Positions 24,237 through 36,944 of a DNA stretch of 64,000 bases are shown here, in pieces. Position numbers and translations under genes: made by a program. The DNA is from Erythrophleum ivorense (lineage: Eukaryota; Streptophyta; Magnoliopsida; Fabales; Fabaceae). Location of the stretch: positions 28,438,477 to 28,502,476 of the forward strand of contig JAIUCV010000008.1 in NCBI GenBank assembly GCA_026724425.1. The letters are read 5' to 3'. Position 1 is the stretch's first letter. Each line of letters opens with the position of its first letter. The notes under the pieces were generated by a model. That model saw only the letters and a program-made list of their open reading frames with translations, was not told the DNA's origin and did not search any database.

Positions 24237-24376
24237 CCACAGTAAACGTGAGCTGCTTGATAGCATAAGGCCTTAATCTGTACACGGTGTTATTTTTTGC
24301 CCGTCAGAGCATCGTAGAAGTGATCTGCAAAGGCCTTAATCTCAATCTCACTCTCCATGGTACTTGGTAGAGCCAT
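24237..24376 (-). pseudogene. MLP-like gene exon 1 with +1 frameshift
   Basis: From the ATG at 24376 it reads MALPSTMESEIEIKAFADHF, then YDALTGK, close to MLP N-termini (x-E-x-EIKAPADKFY). A run of six A (24293-24298 on plus, as T) then shifts into TAA. With five A the frame would continue NNTVYRLRPYAIKQLTFTVG to the donor GTAAAG at 24236 and join exon 2 in phase. A second in-frame ATG lies at 24358; the first fits the TATA spacing equally well. The glycine-rich loop GDxGxxGS expected near residues 45-52 is reduced to TVGGTV at the splice junction. Confidence 0.8.
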
Positions 24377-24440
24377 TCTTTCATAAACAAAGTTTTAGAT
24401 ACTTGGAATATTATGGGGCAATAAGAACATCGACAGACAC

Positions 24441-24450
24441 TTATATATAG
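24441..24450 (-). promoter_or_regulatory. TATA box of the MLP-like gene
   Basis: CTATATATAA on the minus strand lies 65-74 bases upstream of the ATG. This allows transcription to start about 30 bases further on, with a short 5' UTR of about 35 bases as is common in this family. The position is the only evidence beyond the motif. Confidence 0.6.
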
Positions 24451-25289
24451 AAAATGAGAGCCACAAGAGGCAACATTTGAAGATAATATTAAAAATAAAT
24501 TATATAGACATTTTTAAAGTTTTGTTAAATTTATATTAAGACTTTTATATATTTTTAAAATATATATAAATTTATTTTAAAATAAAAAATTATTATCTAA
24601 TTTTAAATTATTTATTAAAATATCATTTATTAATCTAAATATATTTTTTTAAAAACTAAAATACTCTTTTATAAAAGATATTTTAGTCCAAAAATTTTAA
24701 ATTAAATTAAATTTTATACTTTTAAAAATAAAATAAAGTTTATATAATTTTGAAAAATTTAAATAAAGTATATAAAATTTACTCTAATATTAAAGTATGG
24801 CAATTTTGTTTTGTTCATAGATATCTTTGCATATATAGGAGAGGTGGAGAAAACTTTCGGCATGTTTGGCTTAACATTAGAAAGAGAAAATAAAAATAAA
24901 AATTTGATGAAAGGTTAATTTTATTTTTATAATTATTATTTAATATTATTTAATAATTGTTATTTAATTATTAAAAATAAAAAATACTATAAATATTTGT
25001 ATTTATAAAATTATATTTTTTATTTTTATTTTTATACTTAAATTTTTAAGGATCGAATGAGTCCTTATCTCTTGTGAGAATAAAAAAAAGGGTTTAAATT
25101 TATGGTTAAGATAAATAAAAAGTTGATGTTCTGCTATAGAGAGTGGGCCCACCCCCTTCCACTGTCCACCTCTTATCTTTTCTCTTTATCCTTAAGGTCG
25201 TCATATTTATAGAGCTTATTGAATGATCGGAACTTGGAAGATATTGGCGAGCAATTGCTTTGAACGGTCGTCCCGATTATTGTTTGTCA
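24451..25289. other. Upstream region of the MLP-like gene
   Basis: This is very AT-rich sequence without coding signs. It would hold the rest of the promoter. The only structured object is the MITE-like piece at 24859-25064. Confidence 0.5.
24859..25064. mobile_element. MITE-like element, relative of 10343-10570
   Basis: The ends GGCATGTTTGGCTTAAC and GGATCGAATGAGTCC are weak inverted repeats. The AT-rich interior (AATTATTATTTAAT...TTTATAAAATTATATTTTT) lines up with the interior of the first element. It is diverged, and its boundaries are approximate. Confidence 0.5.
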
Positions 25290-28200
25290 TGTAACAAACG
25301 TAATTTTCGTAAAACGACGAAATGAGTCGTATAAAAGTAAGTCCTTTGAAATGACCTAGATAATGTCCTAAAAAATTTGGATTCAGTCCTAGACTCCTAA
25401 AAATGATAATTCTAGGCTCAGACAGAAAGAAAAACGAAGTTAGGATGGAGAAATAATTTGTGACGGAAACTAACAAAACGTAATGATATTTTCGTAAATA
25501 AGTGTAACTTTTGGAAAACCACATAGGAGGGTTTTTTAAATAAAATTTTTAAATAAACTATGGGAAGCCCCGAGATTGGTAAAGCCCATTCGGTGTATGT
25601 TTTTCAACATCAGTTGACCCAAACTTTGACCAGTTCATTCGGTAAGGTTTTAGCTCCAAATTGAGTGATTCCAAAGGCATTTTATTAAATTGGGAACTTA
25701 AATTTTATGATGGAAAAGACGGTTCTAAAAAAGGAGCTAAAATAAAGCCAAAACAAAATTACCATTACGAAAGGGCAAAATTAGAAATAAAAGCTTCTAG
25801 AATGTCCTAAACACTTCCACACTTTTTCTTCCATCTTCTCCCTTTTATTGAGCACGAAATTTTCTACTCAAAATACAGAATTTATTCTGCTCTCTTAGGT
25901 GCACAAGAAGGAGGAGAAAAAGAGGAAGAAAACTAAGGAGAAACTAGGTAATTTCATGGATTTTCTTACTTCGTCTTCCTCCAATCTTGTTCTCCTCTTT
26001 TCCTCCTTTCTTTCCATGAATTTTTTGAATGATTTGGTTCTGTTTTTAGTCTAGACCTAAGGCGGAACATTCAAAATTTCCAAGGAGAATGGAACCAAGG
26101 AAGAAAAGCTTTGAAAACAAGCTTGAAACCAAGATATTTTTTCATTCTTGATGCTTCATCTTGATTGCTCCTCTTTGTGGTAGTTTCGGCCAGCCTAGGG
26201 GGGATAGAAGGAGATGAATTTTGGGCAGAACCAAGGGATAAACCTAGGGAAAAGAGTACAAGGATTAAGAATATGGCAAGAAATTCAAGAAAAAAACCAA
26301 AGGAAATCAAGATAGAAAAGTGTAGGCTTTCTTAGGGTTTTGTCAAATCTGATTTGGTATGAGTAATTCCTTGACTATTTGAATATTTTCTTGAGCTCCT
26401 AAGACCCCTAAAAACCTTCCCAAGTGGCTCTCCCATCAAGGAAAATTTTGAAACTCTAAGAAACTCCATTATGTGCTTGTCTTGGCCAAGAAGGATTTAT
26501 AGGGCTAGGGAGTGTTTTAATTTATTCTAGCCTTGGTTTGGGACTCCTTATGATGTTAGAAGATGGGATGAACTATTGGGGAAAATTTAGGAGTCATAGG
26601 TTGGGAGATGGGACAATGGTGTCCATAATGGTGCCTTATGAAGTAACTTGGTCTTTCAATAGTGCAATTGAATATGTGATGGCTCCAAGGATCTTAAATG
26701 AGCCCAAGAAGTTTAGAAATAACAAGAGAATGAAGCCTAGAACTTGGATGATATGAGTTGCTTCAATGGATCATTTATGGAACCAAAATGCCCATTATGG
26801 AACCAAGTGTGTGTTTATGAGTGAACTTAGTGTCTTGGCTTGCTTCAAGTATGTAATGGTGTGATGTTTGTGATATCTAGGTTAAGAGAACCCTACTCCA
26901 CCTAAGCGCTCTTGTGAGACCAAGAAGGGAAAGGAAGTGGCAAAGTAAGCTCGCATAAGTTAAAAGATAGCTCTCCACCTCATTTTCTTGCATTCTTGTG
27001 TGCATATGTATATGTTGTGTGCTTATATATGCTCTTGTGATTTGAGAACATGCCACTCAATATCTTAAAATTGCATTGGTACCAATGTGTCTTCTTGAAT
27101 GACTATGGTTGTGGAAAGAGCTCGTAAGGGTGAAGTGATGCCAAAAGTCCCTTGATGAAGGTGAGGAGATGCCAAAAATCTCATGGCATGGGTGAGACAA
27201 GGCCAAAAGTCCCTTGAATGGGTGAGACTAAGTGAAAAGTCCCTTGTCCAATAGTGAGGCAAATCCAGAAGTCCTAGAAATGGGGTGAGGCTGAACCAAA
27301 AGTCCCTAGAGCATGAAAGTGGTATTGACCTGTTGATGTGGCATGAAATGAGATTTATTGCACACTTTATGCTTGCATATTTATACATTTGATGCGTGTA
27401 TGCCTTGAATGTGATGTGAATGGGTGTGTGAACTATTAAGATTCTTAGAATCTCACCCCCCCTTTCCTTCTCATGCTTAAAATGTCTAGGTGGTGCCCAA
27501 GGCCAAGGAAATGCAAGCCAAGAACACTAAATGGCTACGCTTTGTATAATTTGTAATGTAAATTGTAATGGAGTGTCAAGAAGCATTGTACATATTATTT
27601 TTGGTTGTGTAAAACCTTGAGCTTGTGTAACATGATGTATAGACTATATGTATAATGTATGTGGTGTTAATTCAATGAAGTTAATGTAAATGGACCCTTA
27701 GATGGCATGTGTGGTTAGTGCATAACTAGATGTTGAGAGACCAAAATAAGATGCATGGGGTTTAGAACCACTTGGGCAGTCTCTACAAGTCATATTTGTG
27801 CTTTAAAACTTGCCCAAGAGGTGCCAAACAATTAAGAGAGCTATTTGGACAAATTGGTTACCCATATAGAGCAAAAATTTACCATTTTAGGAGGTTATAC
27901 CACTTTTTGTCCAAATGAGCTCTTCTTGGTCTGAAATTTGGCATGCATCTAGCACTTATTGAGTGATTTTTAGGAAGCTAAATTTGGTAATTTTTGGAGG
28001 TTTTTGGAATATTTGGCGAATTGTTGAAGTTGAGAATTTTTCTGGTTTTGGCCCTTAGTACTGTAGCACTGGTCCAAAATTAAATTCTGTCACTCATAGG
28101 GCAAATGATGTCCAATTGCCACAAGATTTTATGCAAAGAAACTAAAAATTTCCAGTGACTTATGCCAACTAGAAGCACCTCATTTGGAGGTCTAGAGAAG

Positions 28201-28881
28201 GAAATATGAATTTCTGAACATTCTGTCCAGTATCAGGACCCTTACCTGACCTAAGTTACTGTTCTATTGAATTTCGATATTTGGGATACTTGGGCTGATC
28301 TAGAAATATTTTCCCCCTCTACCTAACATCCATAGGTTTCTAGATTGATATCATTTGTATGGATTAGATTTTTTTGAAATTAATTGGACATTTTCAAAAT
28401 TTGCTACAGAATCTATGATAGCATCAAGAGGTAGTTTGACCTCTGGAATTTTTTGAATGTCAAACACTCTTTGTGATGGATGTTATGGTTTGGACATATT
28501 TTTAATGTGAAGTAGACATCTGTAGCTTTCCAGAATAGCCAAGAATGTGTGATTTTTCTAGAATTAGTTATGATGTTTCAAAATTTGTCCAGAAAAGTGG
28601 CCAAATCTAGCCAAAAATAAACCTCCATATTCTAGGTTCCATTTCGGTTTCCATGAGTTATGGGCATGATTTTATGAGAAAATGAGTTTTATACATGTAA
28701 TTAAATATGGGAAGGTATAGTATGAGATCACTCGGCTCACATGGCACCGAACGAAATTTTTATACGCGACGCAACGCAAAAATAATCAATTCTTTAATGT
28801 CAATTTCTTTCCTCTCACATGAATTGATTGATATGAGGTATAAAAATAGCATGGAATGAGCTAAGAAATTATGGTATTACA
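25290..28881 (+). mobile_element. Family B LTR (B3), plus orientation, no TSD seen
   Basis: The 3592-bp block starts TGTAACAAACGTAATTTTCG and ends TTATGGTATTACA. Its start is closer to B4 than to B1 or B2, so B3 and B4 form a subfamily. Flanks are TGTCA and CATTG, which do not match. Either the duplication has mutated beyond recognition or the LTR arose by recombination between different elements. Frames within (26071-26310, 27065-27388 and others) have no support as genes. Confidence 0.8.
27126..27310 (+). repeat. About 40-bp array inside LTR B3
   Basis: Units of GGTGAGGNNNTGCCAAAAGTCCC type occur, in the same relative place as in the other B LTRs. Confidence 0.85.
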
Positions 28882-29323
28882 CATTGCCTATTGACTATCC
28901 ACATGGTACGTAAACATGAGGTCTCTGGTACTCATGTCCCTACCATATATCACAATAAAAAGGCTTAGGGCTTAGCCTTTGGTACACATAGCTATTTGGA
29001 TTGCTTTGGTACAGAGATTAGCATCTTCACCTCCAAAAATTTGATTGCATTTATTTTTTTATTTAATTTTATAGTCATGTAAAAGAGAGAAAATCATAAG
29101 AAGATATCAAATGTACACACCAACAGACACGTTTTCTGGCAATGATAATTTGGATTCAAATTTGAATTTACATATGATGTCTCTTCTTTCAATCGCAAAG
29201 GCCCACTTGGGCCACTGTTGTTTTTGTCATGACTGAAAACAATTAGCTATAATTAAATTAAAACATTTAACTTTCACAATGGAAGGACTGTCAATGTGAC
29301 AAACTAATTGACCGGCCAAGGCT
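28882..29323. other. Spacer, nothing recognised
   Basis: The spacer is 442 bases of AT-rich sequence between two solo LTRs, with no open frame of note and no repeat found. Confidence 0.5.
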
Positions 29324-29328
29324 ACGCC

Positions 29329-32300
29329 TGTGACGACCCTAACTTCTAATCATTGTAATTAAGGTTAAATACGTGATTAACAACCACAATCCAAGGTTAT
29401 ATGTCATTAAGACTAATTACATTGTGGAAATATGGGGAAATTTGAACCTGAATTTCATTAGAGTCATCAACCATACAATTAGCAACACTTGCGTGCATCA
29501 GGGGAAACGAACATTCATTTATGATCCTTGATTCTATTACCTATCGTTTCCAACTCACATTTATCTTCTATTAATGTTTACAAGTCATCCCTCGAGGCTA
29601 CGATATGGAAAACCATGATTTTCTAGTCTATATAGGAGTTTCAAGACATTCGCTATGGCCAATTCCCCATTAGCTGTGGCCATTTACTCTCGGCTTCACC
29701 CCTCGTATCGTTACTAATTTTGCCGCGGTGAGTTGGACCTTTGCTGCAGCCAACCTACATGGTGTAGCGAAGAAGCTTCTTGGAACTTCTCTCGCTTGCC
29801 TCTCGCTATTGGCTACGGCCAATACCTCATTTCGTCACGACCAATTCCTTTCTGGAATGCCTAGCTCATTTTCACAAAAGATCGCCGCACCCAATTCCCC
29901 ACTTCGTTGCAGTGAATTCCCCTCTGGACGACTCCCAGTTTAGCCCCTCACATTTCTCCGTGGTGAATTGCTCTCTGGTGTTCTCCCTAGGCAACTTCGC
30001 TACTATTGGCCGCGATTAACAATATTTTGGCCGCGGCCAAATACCTTCTGATCCTACTACTCTTAAAACCTTGCCTCAAACTCTCTGCTCTCTTTTTAGG
30101 GACATTCTAGAACCATTCTCCCTCCATTTGTGAACCTTTAATGGTATTTATTTACTTGATTTACCTAATTAATCTATCCTTATTTATCTCAAGATTTAGA
30201 GTATTAGTTTCTACTTACCAAGCTACCACACATCAACAAAACTATAATTTAATGATAGCAAATGTATTCTAGTCACAAGGTGCATGGAGCTCATGCTTAA
30301 TGTTCATACAAGATCAAGCCACTTATCCATTGTTAGCCAATTATAACTATAATGTTCGATCCCATGATAATTATATTATATTTACAGTCCTTATACTTGG
30401 CAATTCATGATGCAATGCAGCAATGATGAAAGCTAGCAATCTAGTTACAATGCAATTCGACAAGGCCTCCAAACCTATGCGCTACCAAATCATTTAATGT
30501 GCTTCCATTAATTTTTCTCCTTGCCACTAAGACTTCCGGTCCCTGAAAATGTTAGCCCACAACAGGGTGAGATATATAATCTCAGTAACAAAAGGCAATT
30601 CCCATATATATGTATAAGTTAATCAATCCAATGCAATTTCATATCATCAATACCAGAATCATCAATTCAATTTGCAAATGAACTAGTTGAACTACCAATA
30701 ACTATTGTCTCATACCAGCAGTCATACATAACATGTTAATGGCCAATAATATCGGGAGAGGTCTGTCCACGGCACCTACTTTATAATGAGCACAACCAGG
30801 GCTCAGTGTATCTGGCGTCTGATCATAACCCAGTACTCGATCAAAGTACATGGACAGATGGCAGTCGCACCATAGCTCCACCATGGACTCACAAGGTCCA
30901 ATCACAATAACAATTCAAGTAGTCAACCAATCATTTAGCATTTCAAAATCATATATGTGCAAACAATATCATATTAACATGAACATATACATGGAATTAG
31001 AAAATTAACTCGGTTACCTCAATAAAGCCAATTACTCATCCTCTAGCTACCCTCATGATTCAAAGCACATCAAGCCCAAGCTTCTTAAGGGTCAATTGCT
31101 CCAATTCCAGGTCAAGATATCAAAGCTCACAACAGTTCACTCTCCACATTTCCATTTTCGTACATACACAAGCCATGAACCAAAAGTCAGTCTAAGTGAT
31201 GGGAATTTATTACACACATCTCATAAAAGGAGAGAAATCACTTACCCAGACATCTAAGAGGTTAAATGGACTGAGTTGAGTCTCAACCATCAAGAACACA
31301 CCATGGGAAATTTCAAAATTCGGATTCCAGTTATCAAGCCTAGAAAATTCAATTTTTCACCTTCATTTCCTTGTAATTTTGCATAATAGCAGAACCCATT
31401 ATGATAATCAATCCTTAGGGGCATTTTCTAGCAAAGTAATACACAAAATGGAAGGGAAATGCTTACCTAATCATCCCTTTAGCTTCTACTCTGAAAATCT
31501 TCTAAGGAAACACCCAAATACCAAATTTTAGATTTGAGAATGAGATGAAAATGCTCAAAACCAGAAATTAATCAAACCAAAATGAAGAGGAGAATGAGAG
31601 AGACATGTTTTGTATAGATTACCTTGGCCAAATCTTCCTCTAGAAGTGAGAAATGGTGGAGGAATGCAGAAAAACCCTAGCTCCTCTTCTCAAATGCGAA
31701 AATGGCTTTCTAAGTCTACAGAACATGAATTCCTTGGCAGCCAAATGGGTGGATTTTAGTGAAGATGGGCTGGTCTAATAGGCCCATTATTTTAAGTGGG
31801 TTGGTGCTAGATGAGATGGGCTGCAGAAAATTTAAAGCTAGAAGTGGGATGTGCTGACCCAATGGGCCAATTCCTTGTGGGTTTAGATTTTTATACTTTT
31901 TGAGCCTTATTTCATGAGTTGAGCTGTAGAAATTTGATTGAGTTATGCTAAGTTCCAAGAGTCAATCCAACTTGGGTCTGCATAATGTGTGTTGGGCCAA
32001 CTATAAGGGCTCATGTAAATTGGGTCTTGGGCCTTCATTTCATTAAATCAGATTGGGCTATTACTAGGTGATCTCTCTTAGCCCAAATCTCATGATAAGG
32101 AGTTGGGCTTGCACCTAAAATCATTGGGCCTCCATAAATTCTTATCCATGGCTTATTCAAATTAATTTTAGGCCCAAATTAAGCTTTAACCCAAATGAAA
32201 TCTTAAACCTATATTAATAACTTTATCTCTCTATAAATTTTTGTTCATATAGCTCATCCAATTATTCCATAATAATTATTCTTAATTAGTCCAAATACAT

Positions 32301-32332
32301 TATTAACACCTTAATTATTTTGGGGTGTTACA
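29329..32332 (-). mobile_element. Solo LTR, gypsy family A (A-2), minus orientation
   Basis: The 3004-bp block starts TGTGACGACCCTAAC and ends TTTTGGGGTGTTACA. It is flanked by a perfect 5-bp duplication ACGCC (29324-29328 and 32333-32337). No pol, PBS or second LTR is present, so it is a solo LTR. Frames at 29728-30019 arise from its GC-rich internal array and are not genes. Confidence 0.93.
29640..30045. repeat. GC-rich degenerate array in LTR A-2
   Basis: About eight or nine loosely spaced units of the form GC(T/C)(A/G)(T/C)GGCCAATTCCCC recur, ending GGCCGCGGCCAAATACC. The patch is clearly richer in CpG than the rest of the LTR. Weaker counterparts lie at 40880-41240 and 52740-52860. Confidence 0.65.
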
Positions 32333-32337
32333 ACGCC

Positions 32338-33149
32338 TGTCCTTGATCGGTCTCAGGGCTAGATTCCATGGCTAATAGTTGGCCATACACATGACGCTAT
32401 TTCCTCAGATGAATGGATTACATCGAACTCTAAGGGGGATGATGCTACTAGGCTAGCTAGATGGTAAGCTTGTGTCCTAGAAATTTACCAACTCACTGGC
32501 AAAAAAACAAAAATCATAGACACAAATTCTATCTGTGATTGTATACAATAGTCTTTAAACTGTTATACTCGTGTATGCTGACATATTTTTTATATAATTA
32601 TATAATATTTATTATATCTTTATAATAATTATTTTATATATTAAATTATTAAATTATTTTTTAAAAAATAAAAAGATAAAAATAATTTTTTATTTTATTT
32701 ATCTCCACTTACTTATTTTTTATATTCTCTCATTTTTTACAATATCATACTAAATATATCTTTAGACACAGAATCCAAGATGAGAAATATTTGCATAGCT
32801 AAATTTTGAGACCAAAAAAGAAAAATAAAATTCCATCTATAAATTAAAGATAAGAATTTTCATCTCTAATGAAAAAATGTATTTTTTAAATTAGAGATAA
32901 AAAAGTTTACCTTTAAAAAAAAATTTTCTATAAATTGGCAAATAAAAAAATTATTTAAAGGTGCCTTTGTGGTTCACTACTATGCTCTGAATTGTCGGGG
33001 CACGAGTTCAAAAGCTGGTACACCCAAAAAAAATATTCAAAGATGAAAATTTTATCTCGAATCTGAGATAGAATTTCTGTCTTCGATTTGTTGCCTTTAA
33101 TCAGAATATCTAAATAGTGGTAGTTTATATGCCACTATATGTTGTAGGC
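32338..33149. other. Spacer, AT-rich, no gene seen
   Basis: It contains a very AT-rich block at about 32585-32760 and several repeats of an ATCTCTAAT/AGATAAAAA type motif near 32770-32960. A faint tRNA-like stretch (GAGTTCAAAAGC near 33005) is too degenerate to call. Confidence 0.45.
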
Positions 33150-36100
33150 TGTAACCCCATATATTTTTAGCTTGCTTCCTATCATTTCTACGTCTCACAT
33201 TATGAATTGCACAAAGGGAATGGAAAAATGGCATTAAAATAATGCATTATTTTGCGTTGTGTCGAGTATAAAAATTTTATTCAGTGTCACACGGACCCTA
33301 TGAGCTCATACCTCCTATTCTCATATTTAATTACATAAATATAATTCATTTACATCACCAAAGTTGGCCCACAACTCGTGGAATTCAAAGGGGAGCATCA
33401 AACTCACTATTATTTTCGGCCAGAATTTTAGTTTTTCTGTCACAATTTTGAAAATTCATAACTAAATTCACAAAAATCAAAACCCAACAAACTTTACCAT
33501 TATAGAAAGATCTAGATGTCTACCCCATGGTAAAAATAATTCCAGCTTATGAATCATTAAGAGGAGAACATTTGACATCTAAAACGCCACTAAGGTCGCT
33601 ATTTTCTGGGCTACTGGTTTAGATTACTGATATGAAGTTTCAAAATTTATAATTAATTCTAGAAAAATTAAAATCATGCATTCTTGCCCATTCTAGAAAT
33701 CTACACATGTCTAATTTATGCCAAAAATATTTCCAGGCCATGAAACATAACACAAAAAGCGTTTGACATGTGAAAAGGGGCAAAGGTTCAGACAGCTACT
33801 GTTACTGATACAAGTGTCTGCTATAAACTTTGAAAATGTCCAATTAATTCCAAAAAATCTAAAATATGAAAATGATACCAATTTAGAAAGTTATGAATGT
33901 TAAATTTATGGTAAAAATAGACTCAAACCAGAGCAAGCACGTTCAGCCACTAAAATTCAATGGAACAATGAGTCAGGTCGTGTTGCATTACTGTTGCTAT
34001 TCCAAAAATTCAAAATTTCATATATCTTAGTTGAGACCTCAAAATGAGGTGTTTCTAGTTGCTACAAGTCACTGTGGATGTCAACTTTCTACCTATAAAA
34101 TTTCGTAGCCATTGGACCACATTTGCCCCTTGGATGACATAATTTCACAATTGACCAAATGAACAGTAATGGTGCAAATCCAAAATTCTGATACCGATTT
34201 TGAAAAATCATAGAAAATTCCACAAACCTCCAACTGATCTGATCTTTGGCTTCCCAAAAATCTCTAGGTGAGATCCAATTGCATGCAAAATTTTAAGTTA
34301 AGAAGAGATTATTTGGTCAGACGTTGACATAGCTCAAGGATATGGCACTTTTAGTTCCAACAAGAGGCAAATTTAGTCCAAATGAGTCATCCATTGTTCC
34401 ACACCCATTTGAGCAACTTGAAAAGCATAAATATAGCATAAATAAGTCTCTCATAAGGTCTGAACCCTCATGCAATCTAAATTCATCATGCCATTTCCAT
34501 AAACATACGTGCACAAGTGGGCTCCCAAGTGGTCAAAATGCATAGTTTTATTCATTTAACTCTATTCATGATTTATACACTAACTTTACATAGTTTTACA
34601 CTTGTTTAAAGTGTCATGGCTCAAAAATAACATTTATATAGATATCATAGTATATCAAAAGTGGAAAGATTTGCCAAGAGATGGAGATTTAAGCTCTTTG
34701 GCTTCCATCCTTCGGATCTTGAACTCCACCTAGATCATATGAGATGAGAGAAAGGAAGGGGTGAGATTGATTAAATCTCAATAGCTCATACACCTATTCA
34801 AGCACATTTTCAAGGCATACAACATGTCAAAGGTTCAAGTATGCAACTACTCAATCGATGAAGCATTCAATTTCTACATTTTTATGTCACAAACACATGT
34901 CAAAAATAAGAATGAGCTTTAGGGACTTTTGGTTTGGCCTCACCCCATTTCTAGGACTTTTAGATTGCCTCACTCTTGGTTCTTGGGACTTTTGACTTAG
35001 CCTCACCCATCCATGGGACTCTTGGCTTTGTTTCACCCATGCCATGAGACTTTTGGCATCTCCTCACCCACATTAAGGGACTTTTGCCCCTACCTCACCC
35101 TTATGAGCTATTTCCACCATTCAAAGACATTCAAGAAAGCATATTGGTACCAAAATAGCATCATAGCATCAAGTGGCATGTCTCAAACATATACATAGAC
35201 ACACAAGTACACAATGACATATATGTAACAAGAAAAGGTAGAGAGCTACCTTGGTACAAATTCAAGCTTTACTTTGCTTGTTCCTTCTCCTTTTCGGTTC
35301 CACAAACACAAGGTGGGGTTGGATTTCCTTGGCGTATTCACAATAAACAACACTTAATTATATTCTTGAAACAAGTTATAACATCCAACTCACTCTTAAG
35401 ACTACACTTTGTTCTATTTGTCATAATATGGTTCCATTAATGACCTAATGAAGCAACTACCACAAGTAAAATTCTTGATCCCATTTTCTTGCCATATTTA
35501 GACCTCTTGACCTCATTTAAGGTCCTTGAAGCCATCCCACACTCACTTTCACACACCTAGGTCCATGTTACTTTATAAGGTTACATTATAGAAGCCATTG
35601 CCTCATCTCCCAACCTAAGGCTTCTAATTTTTTTCCTAAGGGTTTCTCCTATCTTATTTTATCATATAAAGTCCCAAATCAAGCTTGGAACTATTTAAAA
35701 TATTCCCTAACTATTTCTATGAGTCTTGGCCTAATTATGCTTCCATTAAAGACCCATGGAGTTTGAGATTTTTCCTTAATGGATGAGGCACTTGGGAGGC
35801 TCCGTAGGAGGCTTAGGAACTCAAACAAACACTCACATATGATGGGAAAGTCTTGAACCAACCCAGATTTTAAACTATGTTCAAGCACCCAACACTTTTT
35901 CAACTTGAGTTTTACTAGTTTTTCATGCATTTCTTTAGTGTATTCCATCTTCCCATGGCCTAGTTTGATGCTTTCTTTTAGATTAAAAAAAAAAAATCTT
36001 CCCTCTTCATGGCTCTGTTTTAGGCGTCACACCATGGAAGAGAAGAAGGAGAAAAAGAAGCAACAAAGGAAGAGAAACTATCTTGCAATCAAGCTTCCTT

Positions 36101-36939
36101 CAAGAGTCCTTCCTCTTCCCTCTTCCTCCTCCTTGAATTTTGAATTTCTCACCTCTGGTCTGACCCCAAACCAACACCAAAAATTGCATTAAAACCATGG
36201 AAAGATGAAGCAAGAAGAGAAGAATGAAGTTGCAAGAGAAAGAAGTAGCAAAATCCTACACTTTCTCACCTTTCCTTGGCTTTTCTTCCTCCAAAACTCC
36301 CTCTCTTTGTGCACCTAAGATAGCAACTCCTTTTTTGAGATTTGGGAAGAAGAAAGTCAATTTAGAGAGGGGGAAGCTGAACGTGGATTTAAAAGGAGCA
36401 ATTAGAAGCTTCTTTGTATAATTTGTTTCCATTTTTGCCCTTCAATAATGCCATTTTCAGTTTGGCTTCGTTTTAGCTCCTTTTTGAGACCATCCTTTCC
36501 ATCATAAAATTTAGATTTTCAACTTAATAAAATGCCTTTGAAATTACTCAAATCGGAGCTAAAACCTTCCCGAACGAACCGGTCAATGTTCGGGTCAACC
36601 ATCGTCGGAAAGAGTACATCGGAGGGGTTTTACCAGTCCTGGGGCTTCCCGTGATTTTTGGGGCCTCTGAGAACCCTAGACAACTTAAAATTTCCATTTA
36701 AAAAGTCCTCCTAGGTGTTTTTCCAAAATTGCACTTATTTATGAAAATGTCAATGGCCTTTCGGCAAATTTTTCGAATCACTTCGACCCCTATTTTTAGG
36801 CAACTCAATACTTAAATCCTCATTTTCTATTATTTAAAATTTTATTCAAATTTTATTTGGCCTTGAATCACTCATCTCCGGAGACTTGCTTTTCAAACCG
36901 GGCTCGTTTTGGTGTTTTTACAATGCATCGGGCATTACA
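33150..36939 (-). mobile_element. Solo LTR, gypsy family B (B1), minus orientation
   Basis: The 3790-bp block starts TGTAACCCCATATATTTTTA and ends CATCGGGCATTACA. Flanks are TAGGC (33145-33149) and CAGGC (36940-36944), a TSD with one transition. It is the closest relative of B2 (44372-48195) in the window and can be followed base for base over long stretches in reverse. Confidence 0.9.
34921..35107 (-). repeat. About 40-bp array inside LTR B1
   Basis: Six units of the GGGACTTTTGGC...CTCACCC type occur, matching 46226-46412 in reverse. Confidence 0.87.
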
Positions 36940-36944
36940 CAGGC

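Larger units (their letters stand above)
17259..24376 (-). pseudogene. MLP-like gene (major latex protein, Bet v 1 fold), split by a copia insertion and frameshifted
   Basis: This is the one recognisable host gene. Two exons (24376-24237 and 17527-17259) join with GT/AG sites to give a 135-residue reading if one base of an A run is ignored. Family members are usually near 150 residues and form a hydrophobic cavity that binds small ligands; they are cytosolic and linked to stress, latex or fruit ripening. The intron is 6709 bp, of which 6256 bp is a copia element plus its 5-bp duplication, leaving an ordinary intron of about 450 bp. The frameshift and the short glycine-rich loop argue for a pseudogene. 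A sequencing error in the six-A run would restore the first problem but not the second. Large intronic TEs do not by themselves abolish plant genes. Confidence 0.85.

Noticed and set aside
29728..30019. Overlapping open frames of 71 and 79 codons with a GC-rich look
   Set aside because: They are products of the repeat array in LTR A-2; the solo LTR with a perfect TSD spans them.
32960..33035. tRNA- or SINE-like stretch (TTTGTGGTT ... GAGTTCAAAAGC)
   Set aside because: The B-box is too degenerate, no acceptor stem pairs, and no flanking duplication or poly(A) tail could be defined.
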